From NCBI RefSeq assembly GCF_006334915.2, contig NZ_VDMA02000028.1:55525-119524 (forward strand): a DNA stretch of 64,000 nucleotides, read 5' to 3'. Made by a program: the position numbers and the translations under genes. This stretch comes from Microbispora catharanthi (GTDB taxonomy: Bacteria > Actinomycetota > Actinomycetes > Streptosporangiales > Streptosporangiaceae). The notes beneath the pieces were generated by a model. That model saw nothing but the letters and a program-made list of their open reading frames with translations, searched no databases and was not told where the DNA came from. Position 1 is the stretch's first letter. Every line of letters begins with the position of its first letter. This document shows positions 52,359 to 60,885 of the stretch, piece by piece.

Positions 52359-53444
52359 ATGACTGCATCGCCAGCAGATGGAGGTCGTAGGAGTCGTCGC
52401 GGATTCGCATATCAAGACGCTGTCACCCTATTAGACTGCCTAGACATGCTCGAAGGTAGCTGGACAGAAGTTTCATGGGAAGATTTAGAGGACATACTTT
52501 GCCGGAGGGACAGTGTCCCGGTATATAGGCAAGTAAAGACACTAGAGGGGGCGGGAACGAGACATAGCGTCGCCATTGTCTGCTCCCCAGAAAAAGTTGG
52601 AAAGCCTGAATCAAGCTACCTAGGAAAGCTCTTCGTCGGCAAGCCACTTCCTGACAGTACGCGGTTTACCCTTATTCTGAATGAAGTACCCTTAGCGGAT
52701 CTTCACCAATTCTCGGTTCCACGAGGCGGGACAAGAGGACAGGTCGACGAGGGCGTTCTCACTGCAATCGTAAAAAGGTTAGAAGGACTCACCGTCCCCG
52801 ACGGCCGCGATGTTGCCTGGTGTGTAGAGCGTCTGGAAGTTCTAGTCGAAGCACGCACAGTAGAACAGGTCGAGCAATCTGCCATCGCGCGGCTCGAACC
52901 AATCGTCCAAAAATTTCTAGGTCAGCCCGCGCTGTACAAGGAGATCGAGGACGTATTAATAGGCTTAGTGACTTTTATAAGTCGCGATGCTTTGAATCCC
53001 ACCCCCACACAGATTACAGCCGAGGATTTTCGGCTCAAGATCGAAAACATCATTCAGAAGGTTACCGGACGTCGGGCCGATGGCACGCTTGAGCCACTGA
53101 CCACGTTGCAAGAAAAGCTGCACGCAGCGGAGGTCTCAGCGGCAGAAGCCGAGAGGCAGCACGAAAGCATGCTTGCGTACCGTCGCCGATATCGATCAAG
53201 CATTGGCAAGACACGAGCAGCTCTAGATGACCTAGCGGACGAGATATTTGCGATCTGTAGTTTAGTGATGGCGCAGCGTCGGGCCGGGCTGATACCCCCT
53301 GGTTCGGAATCCTACGCACGAACTATCTTGCAAGTTAGCCAACTGCCAAGGGTACTCAGCGGCGAAACAACCTTGGCAAATGCCTACGCTATTCTCTCAG
53401 ACATTACAGCGCGCTGCCAGAACAGGTATGCTGATGCCTCGTAA
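52359..53444 (+). CDS. DUF4297-like dsDNA nuclease, effector of ABC-3C set
   Basis: 361 residues. The N-terminal domain has the DUF4297/Cap4-type pattern: GFAYQDAVTLLDCLDML (residues 15-31), an acidic strand, and YRQVKT (Gln58, Lys60) of the PD-(D/E)xK site. The C-terminal half has a coiled helix (TLQEKLHAAEVSAAEAERQ). ATG at 52359 follows GGGGAG. It is the first of three plus-strand genes with overlapping ends. Its lower GC than the flanking DNA suggests recent transfer. It is expected to cut DNA when activated by the ATPase encoded downstream. Confidence 0.75.
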   Translation: MTASPADGGRRSRRGFAYQDAVTLLDCLDMLEGSWTEVSWEDLEDILCRRDSVPVYRQVKTLEGAGTRHSVAIVCSPEKVGKPESSYLGKLFVGKPLPDSTRFTLILNEVPLADLHQFSVPRGGTRGQVDEGVLTAIVKRLEGLTVPDGRDVAWCVERLEVLVEARTVEQVEQSAIARLEPIVQKFLGQPALYKEIEDVLIGLVTFISRDALNPTPTQITAEDFRLKIENIIQKVTGRRADGTLEPLTTLQEKLHAAEVSAAEAERQHESMLAYRRRYRSSIGKTRAALDDLADEIFAICSLVMAQRRAGLIPPGSESYARTILQVSQLPRVLSGETTLANAYAILSDITARCQNRYADAS

Positions 53445-54015
53445 GCTAGGGGAATTAGTAGCCCCTCCTCTTCATAGGCCATGGGATCCTGATGACTGTC
53501 CCGACTTTCATGCTGCGCGGCTTCTAATCCTCATACTTGTATGCGGAGACGAACCAGGTCCCTACATCGCCGGCAGAACCAAGTTTGCTAAACTCGACTT
53601 CTTTGTACGCTATCCCGCCTTTCTTGAGACGGCACACGTTTCACTACTTGGCCAAAAATCCCAACAACCAATATTTAGGGCGGCAATGCGAGGGGAAGTG
53701 GAGGCGCCTATGATTCGGTATCGGTACGGACCTTGGGATACTCGCTATCGTCAGTTCCTAGCTTTTCTCGCCTCGCGCGAGCTGATCACTATTACCGCAA
53801 GCCACACTCCTGAGCGCGTCAAGCTGAAGGCTGCCGGAGTAAGGCTTGCACGTCGCCTAGCGCACATGGATCAGTTCACACCTCTGGTTGAACGATGCGA
53901 AGCGATGCGCGGAAATCTTGCCACGATGTCAGGGAGTGACTTGAAAGATCTTATCTACAACATATTCCCGACGGAGGTAGGAGCCCTTCCCTATCGTCAG
54001 GAGATTCAGCCGTGA
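53434..54015 (+). CDS. ABC-3C middle component-like protein
   Basis: 193 residues; the chosen ATG at 53434 overlaps the nuclease gene by 11 bp (starts at 53380 or 53428 are in frame). No enzyme motif is visible. The pattern of a short adaptor with a likely winged-helix region (LAFLASRELITITASHTPERVKLKAAGVRLARRL), between a DUF4297-like nuclease and a Rad50-like ATPase, matches middle components of ABC three-component conflict systems. Assignment rests mainly on context. Confidence 0.6.
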   Translation: MPRKLGELVAPPLHRPWDPDDCPDFHAARLLILILVCGDEPGPYIAGRTKFAKLDFFVRYPAFLETAHVSLLGQKSQQPIFRAAMRGEVEAPMIRYRYGPWDTRYRQFLAFLASRELITITASHTPERVKLKAAGVRLARRLAHMDQFTPLVERCEAMRGNLATMSGSDLKDLIYNIFPTEVGALPYRQEIQP

Positions 54016-55925
54016 GTGGTGTCCTTGTCAACCGGGCAACTTCCGGCCTCCGAATACATTCCCTTACTATGGTCCACGAGTCAGGGGAATTCGAGGAATA
54101 TTCTTTTCGTCCCGTCGGCCTAAATGTTTTGACCGGTGTGCGAAACAGTTCAAAAACAACCACACTAAAGGCTATCGACTACGTTTTTGGAGACCGCGGC
54201 GGAGTGATCGACGCTCTAGGCAGCGCTGTGGCCGACGAGTATGTGGAGATCTCTCTAGTAGTCGCTCTCAACGGCACAATCAGAAGAATTCGTCGAAATC
54301 TTCGACGTCCTAATATCGGTAAGGTATTTGTCGATGACATAGAACTGTCTGCGGCGGCGTTCTCTGGGTTCATAATGAACGAGCTTGGATGGCCGAGTAT
54401 CAACATACCCAAAGGAATCAGCGCCCTCACCGCTTCCGAAGTCATTCCACTCACCTTTCGCAGTGTTCTTCGTCATATTTACCGAAATGAGGATTCTTGG
54501 ACAAGCTTTGCTAATCAAGAACATGAATATTTGCGCCGAGCTGTAATCAGTCTGCTGCTCGGGTTTGCACGAGAGAGGTATGAAACCAATGAGTTCGAGC
54601 TAAATCAGGCACGAAAGCGACTTACCGAAGCACAGGCTGTGCAGCGTGATGTGAACAGTAGTACCGACCGTGCCGTAGAGGCTATATCGACGCAACTTGG
54701 GATCCCCGTAGTCCATGACGTCGGTGAGCTTTCTCGGGCTCAAAATGAGCTGGGCGCCGAGCTGGATAGGGCCTATGCGCGTCGCACGCAATTAGCATCG
54801 GAAATTGACTCTCTAATAGGCAACACGAGTTCTGCCAATTCCGACACTCCCGGATACGACCGCACTCTAGCTAGTCAATACGAAGAAGCCTCCAAGTTGC
54901 TTCGACTAGCGGCAGAAGACGTCGTCAATTTAGAGCAATTGCATGCCGAATATACTAGTTCGCATGCGATGGTGACAGCCGAACTTGCGCGGATGGATAG
55001 GCTCATAGCTTCTGTAGAGGCTTTCGACGCTTTACCTGTTCGCGTTTGTCCTGCTTGTGAGCAGGCCGTCGATCCAAGAAGGCCTCACGCCCTAGATGCT
55101 TGTTACTTATGCACCCAACCGGTAACAGAAGATCTACGGCAGCGGAGGGCGGAGCTAGAGAAACGAACGCTTTCAGCAGAGGCTAGTGAGCTAGCTGAGG
55201 CTATCGCTCGAACCTCAAGGGATCTCCAGGTCGCGAGAGATCGGGAAAGTCATTTACGTCGAGAGCATGAGCGTCTAGCTAAGCTACTTAACGAGGAACG
55301 TGCAATTCTTCTGGCCCCGTTCCTGGGGTCCTTGGAAGATCTTGCGTCGCAAATAGCTCGCCTTGAACAAAGACTCACAACTTTCCCTGCCATTAGGCAA
55401 ATCCTCTCACGGAAAGTCGAAGCTGCAAGCGCTGTCGATACCATAGCCGACGAAATCGCGATCCTCACAAGAAACGCGGAGAAGTCTCCTCATTCTCGCA
55501 TAAGTCCTGTTGACCGGTGTGCTCTACTCGCCGATCGCATGAACGAGTTCCTCGAACCGTTCCGGGATCGTGGCTGGGTTGACGGTGCTGTTACCGTAAG
55601 TGCGGACGATCTTACTTTCTTCGTAGGTACCCGTCCATGGGATCAGCAACTCGGAGCAGAGGCAAGGGTCCTATTCTTCCTTGCCTATAGTAGAGCGCTT
55701 CTTTTTCTCGACTCAGACATTGGTGCCGATTGTTGCCACCCGGGATTTCTGATGCTTGACAATCCTTTCCAGCAAGGCATCCAGGCGACTGTTATCCGCG
55801 ATGCGCTGATCAACATCCATGGAGTCGCAGAGACAACGGGATCGCAAGTCATTAGTACCCAGGCGGTGCCACTGAGGCCACACGAAGGTATCAATGAAAT
55901 CCCAATGCCGAATGTCTACAAGTGA
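54012..55925 (+). CDS. Rad50/SMC-like ATPase of ABC-3C system
   Basis: 637 residues. Walker A is TGVRNSSKTTTLKAID (Lys48), atypical in having Ser before Lys. Long coiled coils follow, with a hook-like CPAC near residue 346 and CYLC near 363 that could bind zinc. The signature region is QQLGAEARVLFFLAY and Walker B is GFLMLDNPFQQG, with Asn at the usual Glu position. GTG at 54012 overlaps the previous stop (GTGA). It would sense invading DNA or an RNP and license the nuclease. Confidence 0.8.
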   Translation: MSGVLVNRATSGLRIHSLTMVHESGEFEEYSFRPVGLNVLTGVRNSSKTTTLKAIDYVFGDRGGVIDALGSAVADEYVEISLVVALNGTIRRIRRNLRRPNIGKVFVDDIELSAAAFSGFIMNELGWPSINIPKGISALTASEVIPLTFRSVLRHIYRNEDSWTSFANQEHEYLRRAVISLLLGFARERYETNEFELNQARKRLTEAQAVQRDVNSSTDRAVEAISTQLGIPVVHDVGELSRAQNELGAELDRAYARRTQLASEIDSLIGNTSSANSDTPGYDRTLASQYEEASKLLRLAAEDVVNLEQLHAEYTSSHAMVTAELARMDRLIASVEAFDALPVRVCPACEQAVDPRRPHALDACYLCTQPVTEDLRQRRAELEKRTLSAEASELAEAIARTSRDLQVARDRESHLRREHERLAKLLNEERAILLAPFLGSLEDLASQIARLEQRLTTFPAIRQILSRKVEAASAVDTIADEIAILTRNAEKSPHSRISPVDRCALLADRMNEFLEPFRDRGWVDGAVTVSADDLTFFVGTRPWDQQLGAEARVLFFLAYSRALLFLDSDIGADCCHPGFLMLDNPFQQGIQATVIRDALINIHGVAETTGSQVISTQAVPLRPHEGINEIPMPNVYK

Positions 55926-56452
55926 GTTGAGCATTACCGTCTCATACCGGAGATCCGGTCATCTCCTCGTCGGGCAGGCGTAGCCATGCCGGGCCGGACG
56001 CCTGGGGTCAAGCCGTCGTTCGCGTGTACATGCCTCTCGGTGACCTTCCGCGCTCGCTGGTTGTCCTGCTCGCAGTCGACGGCTTGACCTTGGGCGGCCG
56101 GTCTGGCCTCCCTCCGGGGTGACCGACGAGGAGATGACCGGCCCCACCTGCACAGTCTCCAGCTCATCTCCGAGGAGGGCCGGGGGTGCAGGGGGCGGAG
56201 CCCCTTGCAGCTCTTCCCTCTGACCGCCTCGGCGAGGTGGGCCGCATTGGCCTGGTCGTCGTCCTGGCCGCGGTGGTCTTCGATGGTTCGGCGTTCCGTC
56301 TCGGCGGCTGGGAGCGCGCGGGCGGCGTCGGCCGGGACCGGCCGAAGAGCCGCAGCCCGGCCGGCTGGCCGATCGGCGCGCGACGCGGGCCGCCGTAGGC
56401 GGACCGCTTTAATAGCGAGAAGAAAATTAGCTTCTGGCAGCAGGGCGGGTCG
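55926..56452. other. Gene-free region between cargo and AICE backbone
   Basis: No reading frame here is convincing. A 9-bp stem hairpin at 56187-56209 could end transcription from the ABC-3C operon, and a weak stem AGAAG/CTTCT (56418-56435) lies near the end of the regulator gene. Confidence 0.5.
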
Positions 56453-57178
56453 TCAGCGGAGCGGTTCGGCCGTGGCCCAGACGCGTTCGAGGCTGGTGAG
56501 GTAGACGGCTGTGCTGTCTTCGTCCTTGGTGGCCGTCAGGTACAGCACGGGAGCTTGAGCTGCCGATGTGCCGTACGCGTGGATGTTCACGAGAAGCTCG
56601 CTGTCGGCCCGGTAAATGGAGTTGTAGAGCGTCGTGCGGTGGAGGCGGATCTCCACCCCGTCGACCTTCCGCAGCGGCCGGTACAGCATGAGGGCGTTGC
56701 GTACTCGGGCGGCCATGACGTCGGCCCCGATGCCTTCCTCGACTCCTCGGGCGGCCACCTCGGGACTGTCCGGGTCGCCGAGAAGGATGCGGATCTTCAC
56801 GCCTGCGCGGGCTTGGCTGGCGAGCAGGCGGATCATGCCGGTGTCCTCGGCGAGGAACAGGCTGCTGTAGGTCAGGATGTCGATCTCGCGACTTGCGCCC
56901 TGGAAGAGCCGCCGCCAGATGGCCTGCGGTACGGCCCAGCGGTGGGGATAGACGGCTTTCACTTCGTGGGAAATGGTTCGCCGCGGTTGGGCGACGTCGG
57001 GCCACAGGTCTCCCTCGTCGAGTTGCAGCATGTCGGCGAGCGCCCAGCGGTGGCGCGGGTAGGGGATGCGGCCCTTGAGCCAGCGGTCGACTGTCTTGGG
57101 GTCCACTTCGAGGGCGGCGGCGACGTCGACGGTTCCGAGCCTGGCCCGGGCAAGGGCATGGCGCAGGGTGTCGCTCAC
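56453..57178 (-). CDS. HTH regulator with DUF5919-like domain, copy 1
   Basis: 241 residues. Residues 1-60 form an XRE-type HTH (VDVAAALEVDPKTVDRWLKG); the rest, from HRWAVPQAIWRRLF through KIRILLGDPDSPEVAARG to YNSIYRADSELLVNIHAYG, matches a domain found behind HTHs in actinomycete elements (DUF5919, phospholipase-D-like). GTG at 57178 has CAGGAGG upstream. A GACGTCC tandem operator lies at 57225-57244. A paralogue is encoded at 59,776-60,516. Confidence 0.75.
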   Translation of the reverse strand: MSDTLRHALARARLGTVDVAAALEVDPKTVDRWLKGRIPYPRHRWALADMLQLDEGDLWPDVAQPRRTISHEVKAVYPHRWAVPQAIWRRLFQGASREIDILTYSSLFLAEDTGMIRLLASQARAGVKIRILLGDPDSPEVAARGVEEGIGADVMAARVRNALMLYRPLRKVDGVEIRLHRTTLYNSIYRADSELLVNIHAYGTSAAQAPVLYLTATKDEDSTAVYLTSLERVWATAEPLR

Positions 57179-57224
57179 GGGGGTGTACCTCCTGGGGCAG
57201 CAGCTCTGCCTGCGACGTTAACAC

Positions 57225-57244
57225 GAGACGTCCCTAGACGTCCC
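57225..57244. promoter_or_regulatory. GACGTCC tandem operator, site 1
   Basis: GACGTCCCTA and GACGTCCCTT are repeated with a 10-bp period between the divergent regulator gene and the gene at 57,344. Confidence 0.55.
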
Positions 57245-57343
57245 TTAGTCGCGGTGTAGAGGCTCCCCCGCCTCGACGGAAGCTCGTTCGGCACGGGCGC
57301 GATGCGCGCGCCCACCATCAGGCCGAAAGGAGCGTGTCAGGGC

Positions 57344-57697
57344 ATGGAGCAACTGCGGCCGGTCCAGAAGCGGCAGCGCGAGTATCAGGAACAGCTCTTG
57401 ACGGAGCTGCGGGATGAGCTGGAACAGCGCGGGATCACGGCGGTCCTCATCGTGGATGAGAAGAACCGGCCCGCCCTCGATGTGACCGACAGCCGGCTAC
57501 GGCCCCGCCGGGTCTACGTCCATCTCGCGTTCTTGTGGTTCTACTGGGGTGACCAGCACGACGAGCGGGTCTCGTGCCTACGCCTGCTTCCGGCGGCCGA
57601 CCGGATCGAGAAGGCGGCGCGGGACGGCTGGCGCGAGGGCGAACAGGGCGAACTCGGTATCGACCTGACGAAGATTCTCGATGCACACCGCTCCTGA
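57344..57697 (+). CDS. Hypothetical protein of AICE backbone
   Basis: 117 residues. An N-terminal amphipathic helix (KRQREYQEQLLTELRDELE) is followed by a small alpha/beta part (VYVHLAFLWFYWGDQHDER). It is not recognised. The 3' end overlaps the start of the GntR-type gene by 17 bp, so it is co-transcribed. An upstream AAAGGAG supports ATG at 57344. Confidence 0.6.
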   Translation: MEQLRPVQKRQREYQEQLLTELRDELEQRGITAVLIVDEKNRPALDVTDSRLRPRRVYVHLAFLWFYWGDQHDERVSCLRLLPAADRIEKAARDGWREGEQGELGIDLTKILDAHRS

Positions 57698-58160
57698 ACG
57701 GCGCAAGGCGTGGCTGACCGGGCAACGCGTCTCCGGCAAGCTGGCTGAGCGGCTGCGCGAGCGGATCACGACGGGTGTCTATCCGGCGGGGCAGGCGCTG
57801 CCCTCTGAGATCGCTCTGACGGCGGAGTTCCGCGTTGCCCGTAACACGGTGCGTCGCGCGTTGCGGGCCTTGGAGGCGGAGGGGTTGATCGTGACGGTTC
57901 CCTCGAAGGGGCGGCTCGTGCAAGGCGCTGACGCCCCGGTCGATGCCTCCTACCGGTATCAGCTCATCGCTCGCGAGCTGCGGCGGCGAATCGAGCGGGG
58001 CGACCTCGGTGCCGGAGACCTGCTGCCCAGCGAAGCGGAACTTCGCTGGCTGTACGAGGCATCGCGCAACACGGTACGGCAGGCCTTCGCGGAGCTGGAG
58101 CGCGAAGGGCTGATCGTGTCCCGGCAAGGCAAGGGCCGGTTCGTCCGCTCCGACGAGTAG
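57681..58160 (+). CDS. Regulator with two tandem GntR winged helices
   Basis: 159 residues made of two GntR-type DNA-binding domains: residues about 14-80 (LPSEIALTAEFRVARNTVRRAL) and 88-155 (LPSEAELRWLYEASRNTVRQAF). No effector domain is present. A double-wHTH chain could bind direct repeats as a monomer. It is a candidate reader of the 10-bp-period GACGTCC operators found at three promoters of the element; one such site follows its stop codon. Confidence 0.78.
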   Translation: MHTAPERRKAWLTGQRVSGKLAERLRERITTGVYPAGQALPSEIALTAEFRVARNTVRRALRALEAEGLIVTVPSKGRLVQGADAPVDASYRYQLIARELRRRIERGDLGAGDLLPSEAELRWLYEASRNTVRQAFAELEREGLIVSRQGKGRFVRSDE

Positions 58161-58179
58161 GACGTCCTAGGACGTCTGG
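58160..58179 (+). promoter_or_regulatory. GACGTCC tandem operator, site 2
   Basis: GGACGTCCTA and GGACGTCTGG follow each other with a 10-bp period, upstream of the HD-domain gene and its TATCGT -10-like box at 58215-58220. Confidence 0.55.
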
Positions 58180-58227
58180 GTTGGCGCCCTAGGTCGCACA
58201 GGGGCGGGTGCGCCTATCGTCTGTCTC

Positions 58228-58785
58228 GTGGAGCAAGCTGCCTGGGCGCGTGATCTGGCCGAACGACTCCTAGCCAAGCCGCTGCCTCGGCGCTGGGCGC
58301 ATACCCAGGGGGTGGCGGTGCAGGCCGTGTCGCTGGCCCCGATCCTCGGCGACGAGGCCGACACGCTGACCGCCGCCGCCTACCTGCATGACATCGGCTA
58401 CTCCCCGGAGTTGGTCGACACCGGGTTTCACCCCCTCGACGGCGCCCGCTACCTGCGTGATGTGGCGGGCGCCGACGAGCGACTGTGCCGCCTCGTCGCC
58501 CATCACTCCTGCGCGGTCAACGAGGCCACGGAACGCGACCTGTACGACGCCTTGACCAAGGAGTTCGCCCCCGAGCGGCGAGAGCTGACCGATGCGCTGA
58601 CCTTCTGCGATATGACCACCGGCCCCGACGGCCGGCACCTGGACGTACATGAGCGACTGGCTGAAATACACTCCCGCTACGGTCCGGACCACTTGGTGAG
58701 CCGCTCTATCAAGACATCTACGCCGTGCATCCTGGCCGCTGTTGACGCGGTTGAGACGAAGCTGCGCGAGCTGTCGGACCGCTGA
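58228..58785 (+). CDS. HD-domain phosphohydrolase-like protein
   Basis: 185 residues. The metal motif is AAYLHDIGYS (His-Asp), with an upstream His in WAHTQGVAVQA and a downstream His pair in VAHHSC. HD proteins hydrolyse nucleotides or phosphodiesters. TATCGT ends 7 bp before the GTG start and no ribosome site is present, so the mRNA is probably leaderless. HD genes are frequent in actinomycete integrative elements; a link to nucleotide metabolism during transfer is possible. Confidence 0.78.
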   Translation: MEQAAWARDLAERLLAKPLPRRWAHTQGVAVQAVSLAPILGDEADTLTAAAYLHDIGYSPELVDTGFHPLDGARYLRDVAGADERLCRLVAHHSCAVNEATERDLYDALTKEFAPERRELTDALTFCDMTTGPDGRHLDVHERLAEIHSRYGPDHLVSRSIKTSTPCILAAVDAVETKLRELSDR

Positions 58786-58794
58786 CCGAGAGGC

Positions 58795-59292
58795 TCAATC
58801 ATCAGCCATGTATGCCTTACGGATCTTGGCTGCGCCATACCCTCCGCGAGGGTTGCAGATCGGGCATCCGCAGGGCGGCATGCCGTGTGCGTTGGGCATA
58901 TAGCGCCACCCGGTCACCTGCTTCACGCCCCTGATGCGGTGAATCTCGCTGGCCAGGATCGGGCGCGGGACCAGGAGTTCGTATCCGCGAGCGTCCTGTT
59001 GCTCGGCGATCAGGGCCGCGGCTGCGGCACTGCCGAGTTCGACCGGCGGGGCGTTGTAGTGGCCCACCAACACCGGCTCGTCGTCGGGGATGCGGAAGTG
59101 GACGGCAACGAGAGTGCGCTGACCACTACGCCGCAGCTCACGGCCCCACTGATAAGTGATCTGGTAGGAGGGCAACACCGGCAGGCAATAGACGCCTGTC
59201 GCATCGCTCCGCCCCACGCTGACGGCGCGGATGCCCGCCCTCCGGATCGAGCGGATGTTCTTGGCCGGGGTGAGGTGCACGAGCAAGGTCAT
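58795..59292 (-). CDS. Unknown protein, possible ADP-ribosyltransferase-like fold
   Basis: 165 residues. The opening LVHLTPAKNIRSIRRAGIRA resembles the first strand of DarT/ART-type proteins. A terminal CGCPICNPRGGYG cluster could bind zinc. No full catalytic triad could be assigned. It lies 3 bp after the NUDIX gene on the same strand. The name is only a suggestion. Confidence 0.4.
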   Translation of the reverse strand: MTLLVHLTPAKNIRSIRRAGIRAVSVGRSDATGVYCLPVLPSYQITYQWGRELRRSGQRTLVAVHFRIPDDEPVLVGHYNAPPVELGSAAAAALIAEQQDARGYELLVPRPILASEIHRIRGVKQVTGWRYMPNAHGMPPCGCPICNPRGGYGAAKIRKAYMADD

Positions 59293-59295
59293 GGC

Positions 59296-59772
59296 TCATC
59301 CGATGTGTGGCAGGGCGGTGCCGGCGAGGTAGTGGCCGATCCGCAGTGCCATTGAGCGGTCCATCGGCAGCATCTCGACCTGGTCCCGTAGCACCCAGCG
59401 GACCTCGGTGGATTCGCTGCTGGGGGTCGGCTCCCCGCTGACGGCACGGGCGGTGAGGACGATGGAGAACTCTTGCCGGGCCTCGCCATTAGAGGTGTAG
59501 AGGATGACGTGGCGGGGGTCGGTGTAGGTGCCGACGAGGCCGGTGATCTCGCACAACACCCCGGTCTCTTCGAGGGTCTCGCGTACGGCGGCTTGTGAAA
59601 GGGATTCGCCGAGGTCGATTGCGCCGCCGGGGACGGCCCAGTTGTCGTTGTCGCTGCGGCGGATCATGAGGATGTCCCCGGCGTCGTTGGTGACGACGAC
59701 GTTGACGGACGGGACGAGGCTGTTCGGCTTGGGTGCGTTGGGGTCGTCGTAGTAGTCGATCCGGCGCGGCAT
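59296..59772 (-). CDS. NUDIX hydrolase
   Basis: 158 residues. The Nudix box is complete: GAIDLGESLSQAAVRETLEE followed by TG. NUDIX proteins are typical of AICEs; in pSAM2 the Pif protein of this family prevents redundant transfer between donor cells. The upstream neighbour is the HTH-DUF5919 copy 2 (gap 3 bp), so the two share a transcript. Confidence 0.88.
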   Translation of the reverse strand: MPRRIDYYDDPNAPKPNSLVPSVNVVVTNDAGDILMIRRSDNDNWAVPGGAIDLGESLSQAAVRETLEETGVLCEITGLVGTYTDPRHVILYTSNGEARQEFSIVLTARAVSGEPTPSSESTEVRWVLRDQVEMLPMDRSMALRIGHYLAGTALPHIG

Positions 59773-59775
59773 GAC

Positions 59776-60516
59776 TCAGGACTCTACTGGCGTGGCCTGC
59801 TCCCACACCCGTTCGAAACTCTCCATGTAGGTGGTGACCATGTCCCCGCCTAACACTCTGCGCAGGTGCAGGACGGGGGCGTTGCCGGCGGGCACGCCGT
59901 ACACGTGGGTGTTGACGAGGAGCTGGTCGTCGCCGCGGTAGATGGAGTTGTACAGCACCGTGCGATGGAGCCGGATCTCCACCCCGTCCAGGCCGCGGAT
60001 GGGCCGGTAGAGGACGAGGACGTTGCGGATCTTGGCGGCCATGCCGTCGTCGATGCCCTCGTCCGCGCCGCGCTGAGCGACTTCGGGACTGCCGGGGTCG
60101 CCGAGCAGGATGCGCACCCTCACTCCGGCGGCGGCCTTCTCGCCGAGCATGCGCACGATGCCGGCGTCGTCGGCGAGGAACAGGCCGCTGTAGACCAGGA
60201 TGCCAATCTCGTTTTGGGCCTGGGCGAACAGACGTCCCCAGGCGTCCCGGGGGACGGCCCAGCGGTGCGGATAGACGGTGACGATCTCGCTCTCGGACGC
60301 TGAGGCGACCTGTTCCCGCGTCAGGGCCTCGGGCCATAGGTAGCCCTCGTCTATCCCCAGGTGGGTGGCGACGGCGTACCTGTGCTTTCGGTATGGTGCG
60401 CGGCCTTTGGTGATCCAGCGTTCGACGGTCTTGGGGTCCACCTGGATCGCCGTCGCCAGCTCGGCGATGCTCACCCCGCGTTCCAGAAGGGCCGCGCGTA
60501 GTCGCTCGTTGGCCAT
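59776..60516 (-). CDS. HTH regulator with DUF5919-like domain, copy 2
   Basis: 246 residues. HTH: IAELATAIQVDPKTVERWITK. The C-terminal domain repeats that of copy 1 (HRWAVPRDAWGRLF, RVRILLGDPGSPEVAQRG, YNSIYRGDDQLLVNTHVYG). ATG at 60516 has AGGTGAG upstream; a longer frame reaches 60630 but would cover the operator. Two copies within 4 kb of one element suggest old duplication, perhaps with distinct targets. Confidence 0.75.
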   Translation of the reverse strand: MANERLRAALLERGVSIAELATAIQVDPKTVERWITKGRAPYRKHRYAVATHLGIDEGYLWPEALTREQVASASESEIVTVYPHRWAVPRDAWGRLFAQAQNEIGILVYSGLFLADDAGIVRMLGEKAAAGVRVRILLGDPGSPEVAQRGADEGIDDGMAAKIRNVLVLYRPIRGLDGVEIRLHRTVLYNSIYRGDDQLLVNTHVYGVPAGNAPVLHLRRVLGGDMVTTYMESFERVWEQATPVES

Positions 60517-60532
60517 CTCACCTGCCGCGTCA

Positions 60533-60582
60533 GGACGTCCAGGGACGTGGCAATCGTAGACGGGACGTCTTGAACATGTCCC
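60533..60582. promoter_or_regulatory. GACGTCC operator, site 3, plus palindrome
   Basis: GGACGTCCAG-GGACGTGGCA (60533-60552) repeats with a 10-bp period, and GGGACGT-CTTGA-ACATGTCCC (60562-60582) is a near palindrome with the same core, in front of copy 2 and the divergent small genes. Confidence 0.55.
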
Positions 60583-60666
60583 GTCGTGTAGTGATCTCGT
60601 CCTGCCCTTCCGCCGCACTCTCGGTGTCACAACGCACCACTACCTGCGACGGAAGGAGAACAGACC

Positions 60667-60885
60667 ATGACAGAGACCACGATTGCCCCACCGGAGGAGA
60701 GCCCCGACTGCGCCTGCGGCGCGCTCCTGAAGCCCGGACAGATCCACTGCAGCAAGTGCCTCGCCCGTCAGCGCTGGGAGCGGCTCGAGAAGGCCCGACG
60801 CAGGACCGCCCGGCGTCGCTCCATCACCCGCCGTCCCCCGCGCGGCCCGGTCAGCGCCGCTGCCATCGGGGTGATCTGGTCGTGA
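60667..60885 (+). CDS. Small zinc-ribbon-like protein
   Basis: 72 residues. Four cysteines as CAC and CSKC (CACGALLKPGQIHCSKCLARQ) suggest a zinc ribbon; a basic tail follows (RRRTARRRSITRRPPRG). AAGGAG lies upstream. It overlaps the next gene at GTGA, so the pair is co-translated. Similar short basic proteins occur in AICE backbones. Confidence 0.6.
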   Translation: MTETTIAPPEESPDCACGALLKPGQIHCSKCLARQRWERLEKARRRTARRRSITRRPPRGPVSAAAIGVIWS

